This document shows positions 7,881-16,021 of a stretch of DNA of 64,000 bases, piece after piece. Below the pieces are notes generated by a model. The model ran no database searches, was not told the DNA's origin, and saw only the letters and a program-made list of their open reading frames with translations. Made by a program: the position numbers and the translations under genes. The DNA is taken from assembly GCA_035294085.1 (NCBI GenBank), contig DATGLP010000020.1, positions 1 to 64,000 on the forward strand, read 5' to 3'. Every line of letters starts with the position of its first letter. Positions within the stretch are counted from its first letter, which is position 1. The DNA is from Acidimicrobiales bacterium. Its GTDB lineage: Bacteria; Actinomycetota; Acidimicrobiia; Acidimicrobiales; Bog-793.

Positions 7881-9224
7881 ATGGAGACGGAGAACGACCC
7901 GGCCCTCGCCACGCTCGTGGCGACGACGGCCGCGCTCGCCGCGCGCGAGCTCAGCGCCCGCGAGCTCCTCGCGAGCGTCCTCGCTCGCATCGAGCGGCAC
8001 AACCCCGCGCTGAACGCGGTCGTGACCCTCGACGCAGCGGGCGCGGCGCGCGCCGCTGCCGACGCCGACGCGAGGCGTGCTCGCGGCGAGCGCTGCCGCC
8101 CGCTCGAGGGCATCCCGATGACCGTGAAGGACGCGATCGAGACGGCCGGCCTGCGATCGACCAGCGGCGCCGTGCAGCTCGCCGACCACCTCCCCCGGGA
8201 GGACGCGCCCGCCGTCGCCCGGCTGCGGGAGGCGGGAGCGATCATCCTCGGCAAGACGAACGTGCCCGCGTTCGCCACCGACTCGCAGACCTACAACGAC
8301 CTGTTCGGCGTGACCGTGAACCCCTTCGACCCCGGCCGCACCAGCGGGGGCTCCTCGGGCGGCGCCGCCGTGGCGACCGCCACCGGGATGACCGTGATGG
8401 AGCTCGGCACCGACATGCTCGGCTCGATCCGGATCCCGTCCGCGTTCTGCGGCGTCTACGGCCTGAAGCCCACCTGGGGGGTCGTGCCCCAGCTCGGCTA
8501 CCTGCGCGACGCGTCGGGCGGCACGACTCGCGACCTCGACATCAACGTCTTCGGTCCGCTCGCCCGCGGGCCGAGGGACCTCGAGGTCCTGCTCCAGGTG
8601 CTCGCCGGCCGGCGCGAGCTGCGACCGCCGCGAGCGGCGCGTCGTCTCGAGGAGTACCGGGTCGGCGTCTGGCTCGCCGACCCCGACTTCCCCGTCGACC
8701 AGGAGGTCCTCGACGTCCTCGGCGCCGCCGTACGCGCCCTCGAGGGCGCCGGGGTGCGCCTCGAGGAGGTCCGGCCCTGCCTGCTCGCCGAGGCGACCGA
8801 GGTGCTCTTCCGCATCGTCCCTCCCATCGGCTTCGACCCGGGCCGCCTGCCGCTCGCGGACGCCCTGCGGCGGCAGGAGGGGCTGAAGGCCGGCTGGGCA
8901 CGCCTGTTCGAGACGGTCGACGTCGTGCTCTGTCCGGTCGCCCCCACCGTCGCCTTCCCCCACGACCACACCCCGGACCGCCGCCAGCGCGCCACGATCG
9001 TCAACGGCGCGGCACGGCCCTACTTCGAGGGCCTTGCCTGGACGGGTGGCACGGGCGTCGCGCACCTCCCGGTCGTGGCCGCGCCGGCCGGACTGTCGAG
9101 GTCGGGCCTGCCCGTCGGCGTCCAGGTGGTGGCGCCGATCGGCGGCGACCTGGGGGCGATCCGCTTCGCCGAGCTCCTCGCCGAGGTCTGCGGCGGCTAC
9201 GTCGTGCCGCCGATGTGCCGCTGA
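7881..9224 (+). CDS. Amidase signature family hydrolase
   Basis: A 447-residue amidase signature enzyme that hydrolyses carboxamides or related amide bonds. The Ser-cisSer-Lys triad region is clear: the catalytic lysine is in GIPMTVKDAIE, the glycine/serine-rich stretch is TSGGSSGG, and the nucleophile motif is TDMLGSIRIPSAFCGVYGLK. Usual GGS is LGS here. The ATG at 7881 has GGGAG eight bases upstream; longer reading to 7794 gives an Arg-rich tail that looks non-coding. The C-terminal domain is short but ends normally. It is divergent from the dehydrogenase operon. Substrate is not predictable. Confidence 0.88.
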   Translation: METENDPALATLVATTAALAARELSARELLASVLARIERHNPALNAVVTLDAAGAARAAADADARRARGERCRPLEGIPMTVKDAIETAGLRSTSGAVQLADHLPREDAPAVARLREAGAIILGKTNVPAFATDSQTYNDLFGVTVNPFDPGRTSGGSSGGAAVATATGMTVMELGTDMLGSIRIPSAFCGVYGLKPTWGVVPQLGYLRDASGGTTRDLDINVFGPLARGPRDLEVLLQVLAGRRELRPPRAARRLEEYRVGVWLADPDFPVDQEVLDVLGAAVRALEGAGVRLEEVRPCLLAEATEVLFRIVPPIGFDPGRLPLADALRRQEGLKAGWARLFETVDVVLCPVAPTVAFPHDHTPDRRQRATIVNGAARPYFEGLAWTGGTGVAHLPVVAAPAGLSRSGLPVGVQVVAPIGGDLGAIRFAELLAEVCGGYVVPPMCR

Positions 9225-9243
9225 GCCGACCGGCGCGGTCGCG

Positions 9244-10017
9244 TCAGTCGGCCGGGACCTCTGCCGGTGCTCGACGGGCGCCCCAGGTGACGGTGATGCC
9301 CTCGCCCCGCATGGCGCGCACGAACCACCACACCGACACCGCGACGCCCAGCACGAGGAGCCCCCAGGTGACGGCGGCTCGCTCGAGGACGAACGCCCGC
9401 AGCGACGACGTGAACAGGAGGAGCGCGACGGCTCCGGCGTTCGCGAGGAGTACGACGGACCAGAGGAACGAGATGTGGATGAAGAAGCGCCGCACGCCGG
9501 CGCGGGCGACGAGCAGCGGGTCGAGGGGGCAGAAGTCCTGCGCCAGGCGCTGCGCGAGCGGCCGCTTGGCGAGCGCCGAGGCGAGGAAGGCGAGCGCCAC
9601 GATGCCGGTCCCCGCGGCGGGCTGGAGGAAGTAGAGGAGGGCGCTCCCGGTCACGTAGGCGACCGCCGTGCGGACGAGCAGGGCCGCCAGGCCGAAGACG
9701 AGGAGGCCCGACACGGGCTCCCGCCGCTTCAGGCGGCGCACCATCGCCGCCGCCGACCAGGCCAGGGCGGCGACGATCGCACCGCGGTAGCCGGCGAGCG
9801 AGAGCACCCCGTAGAACACCGCGAAGGGCCCGAGGACACCCTCGAGGAGCATCGGCACCGCGTGGCGAGCGAACGACCTGATCGAGGGCATGGCGAGCAC
9901 CACCTCGCCCACGTGGTGGGCGCGCACGGCGGCAGGCGCCAGACGGCGGAGGATGACGCGGGCGATGCGAACGAGGCTAGCGGCGAACGCGCCGGGGCGG
10001 ACGTCGCCCTCGCTCAC
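9244..10017 (-). CDS. VC0807-family integral membrane protein
   Basis: A 257-residue multi-spanning membrane protein resembling the VC0807 family of unknown function. About six hydrophobic segments are visible, and the motifs LEGVLGPFAVFYGVL, GSALLYFLQPAAGTG and LAQDFCPLDP match family members. The GTG at 10017 overlaps the stop of the upstream 115-residue gene as GTGA, which implies co-translation. A later ATG near 9892 is possible but would drop conserved sequence. Nothing in the context gives a function. It converges on the amidase gene with a gap of 19 bases. Confidence 0.7.
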   Translation of the reverse strand: MSEGDVRPGAFAASLVRIARVILRRLAPAAVRAHHVGEVVLAMPSIRSFARHAVPMLLEGVLGPFAVFYGVLSLAGYRGAIVAALAWSAAAMVRRLKRREPVSGLLVFGLAALLVRTAVAYVTGSALLYFLQPAAGTGIVALAFLASALAKRPLAQRLAQDFCPLDPLLVARAGVRRFFIHISFLWSVVLLANAGAVALLLFTSSLRAFVLERAAVTWGLLVLGVAVSVWWFVRAMRGEGITVTWGARRAPAEVPAD

Positions 10018-10361
10018 CGGCCGGGACGGACGCGCGCCGTCGGTGCGCGCGGGTCCGCCGGCGCTGCCCAGGCACGCGTGAAGGCACGCTCGCCGGCACG
10101 GCAGCCGAGGACGTAGGCGGGCACCGAGATGGCGAGCGCCGCGCAGTCGGCGCGCGGTCGGATCGGCGCGTGCCGGACCGTGCGCAGCTCGGCGAGCATC
10201 TCGCCGGCGAACAGCCCGTCGCGTCGGCTCGGACGCGCGGGCGTGGCGGTGCCGAGCCCGACGACGAGCAGCGGACCTGCACCCGCGAGCGCCAGCGCGA
10301 GGGCGAGACCACGGCGCGACCCGGTGCGCCCGTTCGCGGACGATCCCCTGCGCCGGACCAC
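10014..10361 (-). CDS. Small membrane-anchored hypothetical protein
   Basis: A 115-residue protein with one N-terminal hydrophobic segment (GLALALALAGAGPLLVVGLG) after a basic start, so a signal anchor or uncleaved signal peptide is likely. The rest is alanine/arginine-rich with two cysteines and resembles nothing I recognise. It is read from a GTG at 10361 and overlaps the start of the VC0807-like gene by four bases, which is the main reason to believe it is real. Confidence 0.5.
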   Translation of the reverse strand: MVRRRGSSANGRTGSRRGLALALALAGAGPLLVVGLGTATPARPSRRDGLFAGEMLAELRTVRHAPIRPRADCAALAISVPAYVLGCRAGERAFTRAWAAPADPRAPTARVRPGR

Positions 10362-10563
10362 GCGCGACCCCTACCCTGGCGCGCCCGCGCGAAACGGGGC
10401 GAGCCGTACTGTTCTCCCGGCCCTCGTGCGGCACCACCAGGCGCCGGCGCGCTCGCGCCCCGGGGGCGGGACGCACCTCGCCGGCGAGCTGCCGCGCAGG
10501 GCCAGCCGCGCCGACCGGCGCCGGGGCCGACGGGCCGCTCCGCCCTGCCACCGCGCCCCTCGG

Positions 10564-10569
10564 TACACT
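10564..10569 (+). promoter_or_regulatory. Leaderless-type -10 element for moaC
   Basis: TACACT ends five bases before the ATG of moaC at 10575 and no Shine-Dalgarno sequence lies between. Transcription would start at or beside the initiation codon. No convincing -35 element is visible. Confidence 0.55.
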
Positions 10570-10574
10570 CCGGC

Positions 10575-11123
10575 ATGCCCGGCCCGGAGCTGACCCACCT
10601 CGACGCGGCGGGCAACGCCCGGATGGTCGACGTCACCGCGAAGCGGCCGACGCGCCGACGTGCCGTCGCCCGCGCGCTGCTGCGGATGTCGCCCGACACG
10701 GCGCGCCGGGTACTGGGCGGCGAGCTCCCGACCGGAGACGTCCTCGGCGCAGCGCGCACGGCCGCGGTGCTCGCCGCCAAGCGGACCGACGAGCTCGTCC
10801 CGCTCTGCCACCCCCTCCTGCTGGGCGAGGTCGCGGTCGAGTTCGGCCCCGCCGAGCACGGCGTCGGGATCGAGGCCGCGGTCGACGCCTTGGACCGCAC
10901 GGGCGTCGAGATGGAGGCGCTCACCGCCTGCGCCGTCGCCGCCCTCACCGTCTACCAGGCGTGCCGCCACCTCGACGACACCCTCGTCCTCGACGACCTC
11001 GCCGTCTGGCACAAGACCGGCGGTCGGAGCGGCGCGTGGCTGCGGCGGGCGGACGGAACGGTCGCTCGTGACGGCCAGCCGGGCTGCGCCGACCCGGCCG
11101 ACGCGACCGCCACCGAGGGTTGA
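10575..11123 (+). CDS. moaC: Cyclic pyranopterin monophosphate synthase MoaC
   Basis: MoaC converts the MoaA product into cyclic pyranopterin monophosphate, the first stable intermediate of molybdenum cofactor synthesis. The 182-residue protein has the family signatures DELVPLCHPLLLGEV, VEMEALTACAVAALTVYQAC and the C-terminal lysine in WHKTGGRSG. The ATG at 10575 begins MPGPELTHLDAAGNARMVDV, the usual MoaC start. About 16 C-terminal residues after the conserved core look unstructured. It lies 52 bases upstream of the molybdate transporter genes in the same direction and appears to have its own leaderless promoter. Confidence 0.96.
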   Translation: MPGPELTHLDAAGNARMVDVTAKRPTRRRAVARALLRMSPDTARRVLGGELPTGDVLGAARTAAVLAAKRTDELVPLCHPLLLGEVAVEFGPAEHGVGIEAAVDALDRTGVEMEALTACAVAALTVYQACRHLDDTLVLDDLAVWHKTGGRSGAWLRRADGTVARDGQPGCADPADATATEG

Positions 11124-11162
11124 GCCGGAACGCCGGGCAAGCACTGATTGCTGCACGGCAGC

Positions 11163-11168
11163 TACGAT
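11163..11168 (+). promoter_or_regulatory. Leaderless-type -10 element for the molybdate-binding protein gene
   Basis: TACGAT is followed by seven bases and then the ATG at 11176, with no ribosome binding site between them. It would start the long molybdenum transcript. Confidence 0.5.
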
Positions 11169-11175
11169 TGCGTAA

Positions 11176-12171
11176 ATGGGGCGCCACCGCCGGCGGCGCT
11201 TGCGAACCGCCGCAGCGATCGCCGTCCTCGCGGCGTCGCCCGCGCTCGGACCGGCAGCGAACGCGTCCGCCCGTCGAGGAGTCGCCGAGGTCGCCTACGC
11301 GGGCTCCCTCACCCTGCTCAACGAGCGGGTGCTCGGACCCGCCTTCTCCCGCGCCACGGGCTACGGCTACGAGGGTCGCGGCGCGGGAGCCGACGCGCTC
11401 GCGGCCGAGATCGCCGCCGGCGCCATCAGCGCCAACGTCTTCGAGAGCGTCGGCCCGGGCCCCATCGTCTCGCTCGAGCCCCGTCTGACGCGCTGGCTCG
11501 TCCGCTTCGCCTCCTGCCCCCTCGTCCTCGCCTACAACCCGGCGAGCCCGTTCGCCACCCGGCTCGCGGCGATCGCGCGCGGTCGCGGGACGCTCCGTCA
11601 GCTCCTCGTCCTCCTCGCGTCGCCCTCCTTCCGGCTGGGCCGGACCGACCCGAACGTCGATCCGCAGGGAGCGGCCTTCGTCGAGATGCTCGAGCTCGCG
11701 CAGCGGCGCGCCGGCCTCGAGGGCGGCATCGTCCGGAGGATCCTGCGTGCGCCGGCTCCCGGCTCGGGCGACTCCGCCGAGATCTTCGACGAGGTGGGCC
11801 TCGAGGCCCGGCTCCAGGCAGGTCAGCTCGACGCCGCGAGCGCCTACCTGCCCGAGGCGCGCGCGCTGCACCTGCCGTACGTGCCGCTGCCGACCGAGGT
11901 CAACCTCGGGGACCCGAGGCTCGCCTCGCTGTACTCGACCGCCTCGCTCCGGCTCGCGGACGGGGCGGTCGTCCACGGCCAGCCCATCAGCCTCGACGTG
12001 ACGGTCATCGGCCGCCCCGCCGCGCCGGCCGCGGCCGCGTTCGTGGCCTACCTCCTGTCGAACGCCGGGCGACGAGCCGTGCGATCCTTCGGCTACACGC
12101 TGACGCGCCCCGTGGTCGTCGGGCCCGTGCGCGCCGTCCCGGCGGTGGTACGCCGTGCGCTCGCCCGCTGA
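11176..12171 (+). CDS. Molybdate/tungstate-type ABC transporter substrate-binding protein (ModA/WtpA-like)
   Basis: A 331-residue extracellular solute-binding protein that would capture oxyanions for the permease and ATPase downstream. After a basic start and a hydrophobic stretch ending near ANASA, the mature part opens with VAEVAYAGSLTLLNERV, as in WtpA/ModA proteins. Other matching parts are GRTDPNVDPQGAAFVEMLELA and DAASAYLPEARALHLPYVPLP. There is no lipobox cysteine, so it is not an obvious lipoprotein, unusual for a Gram-positive binding protein. Its 3' end overlaps the permease gene by 17 bases. Embedding in the cofactor island makes molybdate or tungstate the likely ligand. Confidence 0.85.
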   Translation: MGRHRRRRLRTAAAIAVLAASPALGPAANASARRGVAEVAYAGSLTLLNERVLGPAFSRATGYGYEGRGAGADALAAEIAAGAISANVFESVGPGPIVSLEPRLTRWLVRFASCPLVLAYNPASPFATRLAAIARGRGTLRQLLVLLASPSFRLGRTDPNVDPQGAAFVEMLELAQRRAGLEGGIVRRILRAPAPGSGDSAEIFDEVGLEARLQAGQLDAASAYLPEARALHLPYVPLPTEVNLGDPRLASLYSTASLRLADGAVVHGQPISLDVTVIGRPAAPAAAAFVAYLLSNAGRRAVRSFGYTLTRPVVVGPVRAVPAVVRRALAR

Positions 12172-12991
12172 GGCGGCGCTCGGCGCGCCGGCGCGGCGCG
12201 AGCGCCTCGACCACCTGCAGGCGACGGCGGGGGCGCTCGCGGCCATCGTGGTGTGGGTCGTCCTCGTCGGCCCGATCCTCACCCTCCTCGGCGAGCTGTC
12301 GCCTGCAGCCATCGGCCGAGCGCTCAGCGCCCCGGGCGCGCTGACCCCCCTCGTCGTCTCGCTCGAGTCGGGCGCCCTCACCCTCGCGGTGCTCGTCGGG
12401 CTCGGCACGCCGCTCGCCTTCCTCCTCGCTCGGGGACGCCTCCCCTTCGCCCGCGTGCTCGAGACCGGCGTCCTCGCACTGCTGCTGCTGCCACCCCTCG
12501 TCATCGGCTTGCTGCTCGTCTTCATGCTCGGCCCGGCGACGCCCGCCGGGCACGCCCTCGCCCGGGTGCACCTCAGCGCGACGAACACCTTCCTCGCCCT
12601 CGTCGTCGCCCAGGTGTACGAGTCCGCGCCCTACTACGTGCTCGGCGCGCAGGCAGCCTTCCGTGCCGCCGACCGCCGCCTCGAGGAGCAGGCGGCGCTG
12701 CTCGGCGACCCTCCCTGGCGCGTCCTCGCCCGGGTCACCCTCCCGCTCGCCGCGCCCGGCCTGGCGGCGGCCCTCGCCTTCGCCTGGGCCCGCGCCATGG
12801 GCGCCTTCGGCGCCGTCGTCATCGTCGCCTACCACCCCTTCGGCCTGCCCCTGCAGATCTGGACGACCCTCCAGGAGACCGGGCTCGCCTCCGCGCTCCC
12901 CTTCGCGCTCGTGCTCCTCGTCGTCGCGCTCCCCCTGCCGATCGCCGCCTACGCCTACAGCGCCCGTGCTCGAGGCCGACTTCACCGTTGA
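12155..12991 (+). CDS. Molybdate-type ABC transporter permease (ModB-like)
   Basis: A 278-residue inner-membrane permease with about six hydrophobic helices. The EAA loop that docks the ATPase is visible as EEQAALLGDPPWRVLARVTLP followed by APGLAAALAFAWARAMGAFG, matching the ModB/WtpB pattern. The GTG at 12155 overlaps the binding-protein gene, and the 3' end overlaps the ATPase gene by 26 bases, so the three are one translational unit. It would move molybdate or tungstate across the cytoplasmic membrane. Confidence 0.9.
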   Translation: MRSPAEAALGAPARRERLDHLQATAGALAAIVVWVVLVGPILTLLGELSPAAIGRALSAPGALTPLVVSLESGALTLAVLVGLGTPLAFLLARGRLPFARVLETGVLALLLLPPLVIGLLLVFMLGPATPAGHALARVHLSATNTFLALVVAQVYESAPYYVLGAQAAFRAADRRLEEQAALLGDPPWRVLARVTLPLAAPGLAAALAFAWARAMGAFGAVVIVAYHPFGLPLQIWTTLQETGLASALPFALVLLVVALPLPIAAYAYSARARGRLHR

Positions 12992-13937
12992 GCGCCGAGA
13001 CTTCGCGGTCTCGGTCGCGCTGCGCGTCGCACCGGGCGAGCGTCTGGCGCTGTTCGGGCCCTCGGGCGCCGGCAAGACGACCGTGCTCGAGACCATCGCC
13101 GGGCTCGTGCACCCCCGGCGCGGCCGCGTGTCGCTCGGCGGTCGCCTCCTCGCCACGACCGAGCCCGCGCGCAGCGTGCCGACCTGGCGGCGACGCATCG
13201 GCCTCCTGCGCCACGACCCCGCGCTCTTCCCACACCTCAGCGTCGCTGCCAACCTCGCCTACGGCGCGGCCGATCGCTCCAGCGTCGCCGCGCTCGCGTC
13301 CCGCCTCCGCATCGGCGAGCTCCTCGCCGCCTCGCCGCTCGCCCTCTCTGCCGGCCAGCGCCGCCGCGTCGCGCTCGCTCGCCTCCTCGCCGCGGCGCCA
13401 GCGGCGCTCGCGCTCGACGAGCCCTACGACGGGCTCGACGAGGAGGCGAAGCGCGTCGTCTCCGAGGTGATCCTCGAAGCCGCCGCCGAGCGGCAGCTGC
13501 CGACGCTCGTCGCCGCGCACGACCTCGCCGAGGCGCAGTTCGTGGCCGATCGGGTCGCCGTCATCGACCGTGGGCAGGTGCTCCAGGTCGACGAGCCGGC
13601 CGCCCTCGTGCGTGCCCCGGCGACGCGCCGCGTCGCCGCCCTCGTCGGCTACCGATCCTTCGCACCGCTCGCGGGCGGGGGGTGCTTCCTCGCCGTCCAC
13701 CCCGACCTCGTCCTCCTCGGCCACCACCCCGAGCGTGGGCCGACCCTCATCGGCGAGCTGCGGTCCCTGCGACCGTCCGGCGCGCGCTTCGAGCTCGCCG
13801 TCGCCGTGCACGGGACGGCGGTGACCCTGCGCGTCGACGAGCCCCCTGCCGGGAACGAAATCCGCTTCACGCCGATCGCCCCCCCTGTCTACGGGGAGGA
13901 TGGGAGGCTGCTCGCCTCCGAGGCGGTGCCGTCGTGA
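12966..13937 (+). CDS. Molybdate-type ABC transporter ATPase with TOBE-like domain (ModC-like)
   Basis: A 323-residue ABC ATPase. Walker A is GPSGAGKTTVLE, the signature loop is degenerate but present as LSAGQRRRVALARLL, and Walker B follows as ALALDEPYDGLDEE. After about residue 230 a C-terminal domain (LIGELRSLRPSGARFELAV to EIRFTPIAP) matches the molybdate-binding TOBE type, which can sense intracellular oxyanion. The GTG at 12966 begins VLEADFTVERRDF, the natural start of the ATPase fold. It powers the permease encoded just upstream. Confidence 0.9.
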   Translation: MLEADFTVERRDFAVSVALRVAPGERLALFGPSGAGKTTVLETIAGLVHPRRGRVSLGGRLLATTEPARSVPTWRRRIGLLRHDPALFPHLSVAANLAYGAADRSSVAALASRLRIGELLAASPLALSAGQRRRVALARLLAAAPAALALDEPYDGLDEEAKRVVSEVILEAAAERQLPTLVAAHDLAEAQFVADRVAVIDRGQVLQVDEPAALVRAPATRRVAALVGYRSFAPLAGGGCFLAVHPDLVLLGHHPERGPTLIGELRSLRPSGARFELAVAVHGTAVTLRVDEPPAGNEIRFTPIAPPVYGEDGRLLASEAVPS

Positions 13938-14224
13938 GCCCCTCCCGTCCGACGGGTCGCACCGGCCTCGCATCCGGCGAGCCCCTGCGCGGCGCCGTCG
14001 CGGGCCGCACGGCAGAGGCGGCGAGCGCGCCCGGGCGCGTCCGAGCCGCCGGCCGCCTCGGGCGCGCCGTGACGCCCGGTGCCCACCCGATCGCGCCGGC
14101 ACTCCGGCGAGCCGCGCAGGACGGCCGACCGCCTCCTCGGCGCGCGCGGCGCGCTCGCACGGCCTGGGAGCCACGCAGCGGCTCGCGCACCGCCACGACC
14201 ACGGCAGGAGCGACGCCCTCGTGA
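13934..14224 (+). CDS. Possible small Arg/Pro-rich protein between modC and the XRE regulator
   Basis: This 96-codon frame starts at a GTG that overlaps the ATPase stop by four bases (GTGA) and ends with a TGA that overlaps the GTG of the XRE regulator in the same way. Such overlaps are the habit of this operon. However, the peptide is low-complexity, rich in Arg, Ala and Pro, resembles no known family, and roughly 15 of 96 third positions are A or T, more than in neighbouring genes. It may be a real small protein, a translated spacer that couples the flanking genes, or chance. Confidence 0.3.
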   Translation: MSPSRPTGRTGLASGEPLRGAVAGRTAEAASAPGRVRAAGRLGRAVTPGAHPIAPALRRAAQDGRPPPRRARRARTAWEPRSGSRTATTTAGATPS

Positions 14225-15366
14225 GCGAGGGCCCGAGCCAGGCTGGCCGCGAGCGGCGCGACGCCGGGCAGCGGCTGCGCGAGGCTCGCTGCGCTCGCTC
14301 GCTGTCCCAGCGCCAGCTCGCCTCCCTCGCCGGCATCACGCGGCAGGCCGTCGCGGCGATCGAGCGCGGGAGCGCGGACCCCTCGCTGCGCAGCGCGCTG
14401 CGCCTCGCGCAGGCGCTCGGCGCCAGCGTGGAGGAGCTCTTCGGCGAGCGCGCCGCGCCGGCGGCCGTCTCGGTCGTCCCCCTCGAGGAGCTCGGCGAGC
14501 GGGGGGCACGCGTCGGGCTCGCTTCCGTCGGCGGTGCGCTCCTCGCGGCACCCCTCGACGGCGCCACCGGGCGCGCCGTCGGGTTCGCGCCCGCCGACGG
14601 CCTCCTCGCCGAGGAGCCGGCGCGGGTCCACCCGCTCGGGCCGCCCCAGCCGACCGTCGTCGTGGCGGGCTGTGACCCTGCCCTCGCCCTGCTCGCCACG
14701 CCGCTCGCCCGGCGCGATCCGCCGCTCGGCCTGCTGTGGTGGGCGTGCGGGAGCGGGCGCGCCCTCGAGCTGCTCGCCGCCGGGCACGTCCACGCCGCTG
14801 GGATCCACCGGCGCGACCCGGACGGGCGCGGCTACAACACGAGCGCTCCCGACGCCTACCTCGGCAGCGCCTGGCGCGCCTACGGCTTCACCACCTGGCG
14901 CCAGGGCATCGTGCTCGGCGAGCGAGCCGGGAGCGACATCGCCGACCTCGGGGACGTCGCGCGCCGGCGGCTGCGCCTCGCGAACCGCGAGCCCGGCTCC
15001 GAGGCGCGCGCCGTCCTCGAGCGCGAGCGCGAGGCGCTCCGGATCGAGCCGAGCGCGCTCCCCGGCTACGAGACGCACGTCGCCGGCCACCTCGAGGTCG
15101 CCGCCGCGATCGCCGCCGGCCTGGCCGACGCCGGCGTCGCGCACGAGCCCGCCGCCCTCGCCTACGGCCTGCGCTTCCTCCCCCGGACCGAGGAGCGCTT
15201 CGACCTCGTGGTGCGCGACGACGGCCCGTCCTCGCCCGAGCGGATCGCCCTCGCCGAGGTCCTCGCCTCCGCGTGGCTACGCGCCCAGCTCGCCCAGCTG
15301 CCCGGCTACGGCACGACCGACCTCGGCGTGGCGCGCCACGGTCGGTCGGCCGACGGCGCGTCGTGA
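14221..15366 (+). CDS. XRE-type HTH regulator fused to a periplasmic-binding-protein-like domain
   Basis: A 381-residue one-component regulator. Residues about 15-70 form an XRE helix-turn-helix (GQRLREARCARSLSQRQLAS, then GITRQAVAAIERG). The rest matches the PBP-like domain found in XRE-PBP and ModE-related sensors, with VVVAGCDPALALLA and GIHRRDPDGRGYNT as recognisable parts. The position between the molybdate importer and mobA suggests that it senses molybdate, tungstate or a cofactor intermediate and controls this island. The start GTG overlaps the preceding small frame and the stop overlaps mobA by four bases. Ligand identity is inference. Confidence 0.85.
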   Translation: MSEGPSQAGRERRDAGQRLREARCARSLSQRQLASLAGITRQAVAAIERGSADPSLRSALRLAQALGASVEELFGERAAPAAVSVVPLEELGERGARVGLASVGGALLAAPLDGATGRAVGFAPADGLLAEEPARVHPLGPPQPTVVVAGCDPALALLATPLARRDPPLGLLWWACGSGRALELLAAGHVHAAGIHRRDPDGRGYNTSAPDAYLGSAWRAYGFTTWRQGIVLGERAGSDIADLGDVARRRLRLANREPGSEARAVLEREREALRIEPSALPGYETHVAGHLEVAAAIAAGLADAGVAHEPAALAYGLRFLPRTEERFDLVVRDDGPSSPERIALAEVLASAWLRAQLAQLPGYGTTDLGVARHGRSADGAS

Positions 15367-15983
15367 GCGCTGCGCCCCCTCGGGGGGATCGCCCCGTGCC
15401 CGGCGTCGCTGGGATGCTCCTCACCGGCGGCTCGAGCCGGCGGATGGGCTTCGACAAGGCGAGCCTCCCGCTCGCAGGATCGACCCTCGGGGAGGAGCTC
15501 GCGGCGCGCCTCGCCGCCGTCGTGGCCGTCGCCCTCGAGGTCGGGCCGGGACGGACCGCCCTGCCGCACGTGCTCGAGGAGCCGGCGGGGTCGGGTCCCC
15601 TCGCGGCGATCGTCGCCGGGGCTCGTGCGCTGCGCGCCGCCGGACACGACGGGCCGGTGCTCGTCCTCGCCTGCGACCTGCCGAGGGTCCCCGTCGCGTT
15701 CCTCCGGTTCCTCGCGACCTGGCCCGGACAGGGCAGCGCTGCCCCGCTCGTCGGGGGTCGGGTGCAGCCGCTGTGCGCCCGCTGGAGCAGGACTGCCCTC
15801 GACGAGGCCGCCGCGTCGCTCGCGCACGGCGAGCGGTCGCTGCGCCGGTTCAGCGCCGATGCACGCGTCGAGCGGCTCGGCGCGCCGTGCTGGGGCGGCA
15901 TCGCGGCAGAGCTGGACCTGTGCGACGCCGACGAGCCGGCGGACCTGCGGCGCCTCGGGCTCGAGTTGCCCCCCGGTGCCTGA
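15363..15983 (+). CDS. mobA: Molybdenum cofactor guanylyltransferase MobA
   Basis: MobA transfers GMP from GTP to molybdenum cofactor, making the bis-MGD form used by DMSO-reductase-family enzymes. The 206-residue protein has the nucleotidyltransferase motif LTGGSSRRMGFDKASLPLAG and the metal-binding LACDLPRVP. The C-terminal NxxTPEDL-like element appears as DLCDADEPADL, with aspartate in place of asparagine. The GTG at 15363 overlaps the XRE regulator stop; a GTG at 15396 would also keep the domain intact. Its presence predicts that the organism makes at least one bis-MGD enzyme. Confidence 0.88.
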   Translation: MSAAPPRGDRPVPGVAGMLLTGGSSRRMGFDKASLPLAGSTLGEELAARLAAVVAVALEVGPGRTALPHVLEEPAGSGPLAAIVAGARALRAAGHDGPVLVLACDLPRVPVAFLRFLATWPGQGSAAPLVGGRVQPLCARWSRTALDEAAASLAHGERSLRRFSADARVERLGAPCWGGIAAELDLCDADEPADLRRLGLELPPGA

Positions 15984-16008
15984 GGCGGGGCCGGCGCACC
16001 TCCCCCGC

Positions 16009-16014
16009 TACGAT
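16009..16014 (+). promoter_or_regulatory. Leaderless-type -10 element for moaE
   Basis: TACGAT is followed by seven bases and then the GTG at 16022, with no ribosome binding site. It probably gives moaE-moeA-moaA-moaD/mogA an internal promoter. Confidence 0.5.
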
Positions 16015-16021
16015 CGGCCCG

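Noticed and set aside
11124-11175. Moco riboswitch before the molybdenum genes
   Set aside because: The gaps in the island are too short and the upstream sequences point to leaderless starts.
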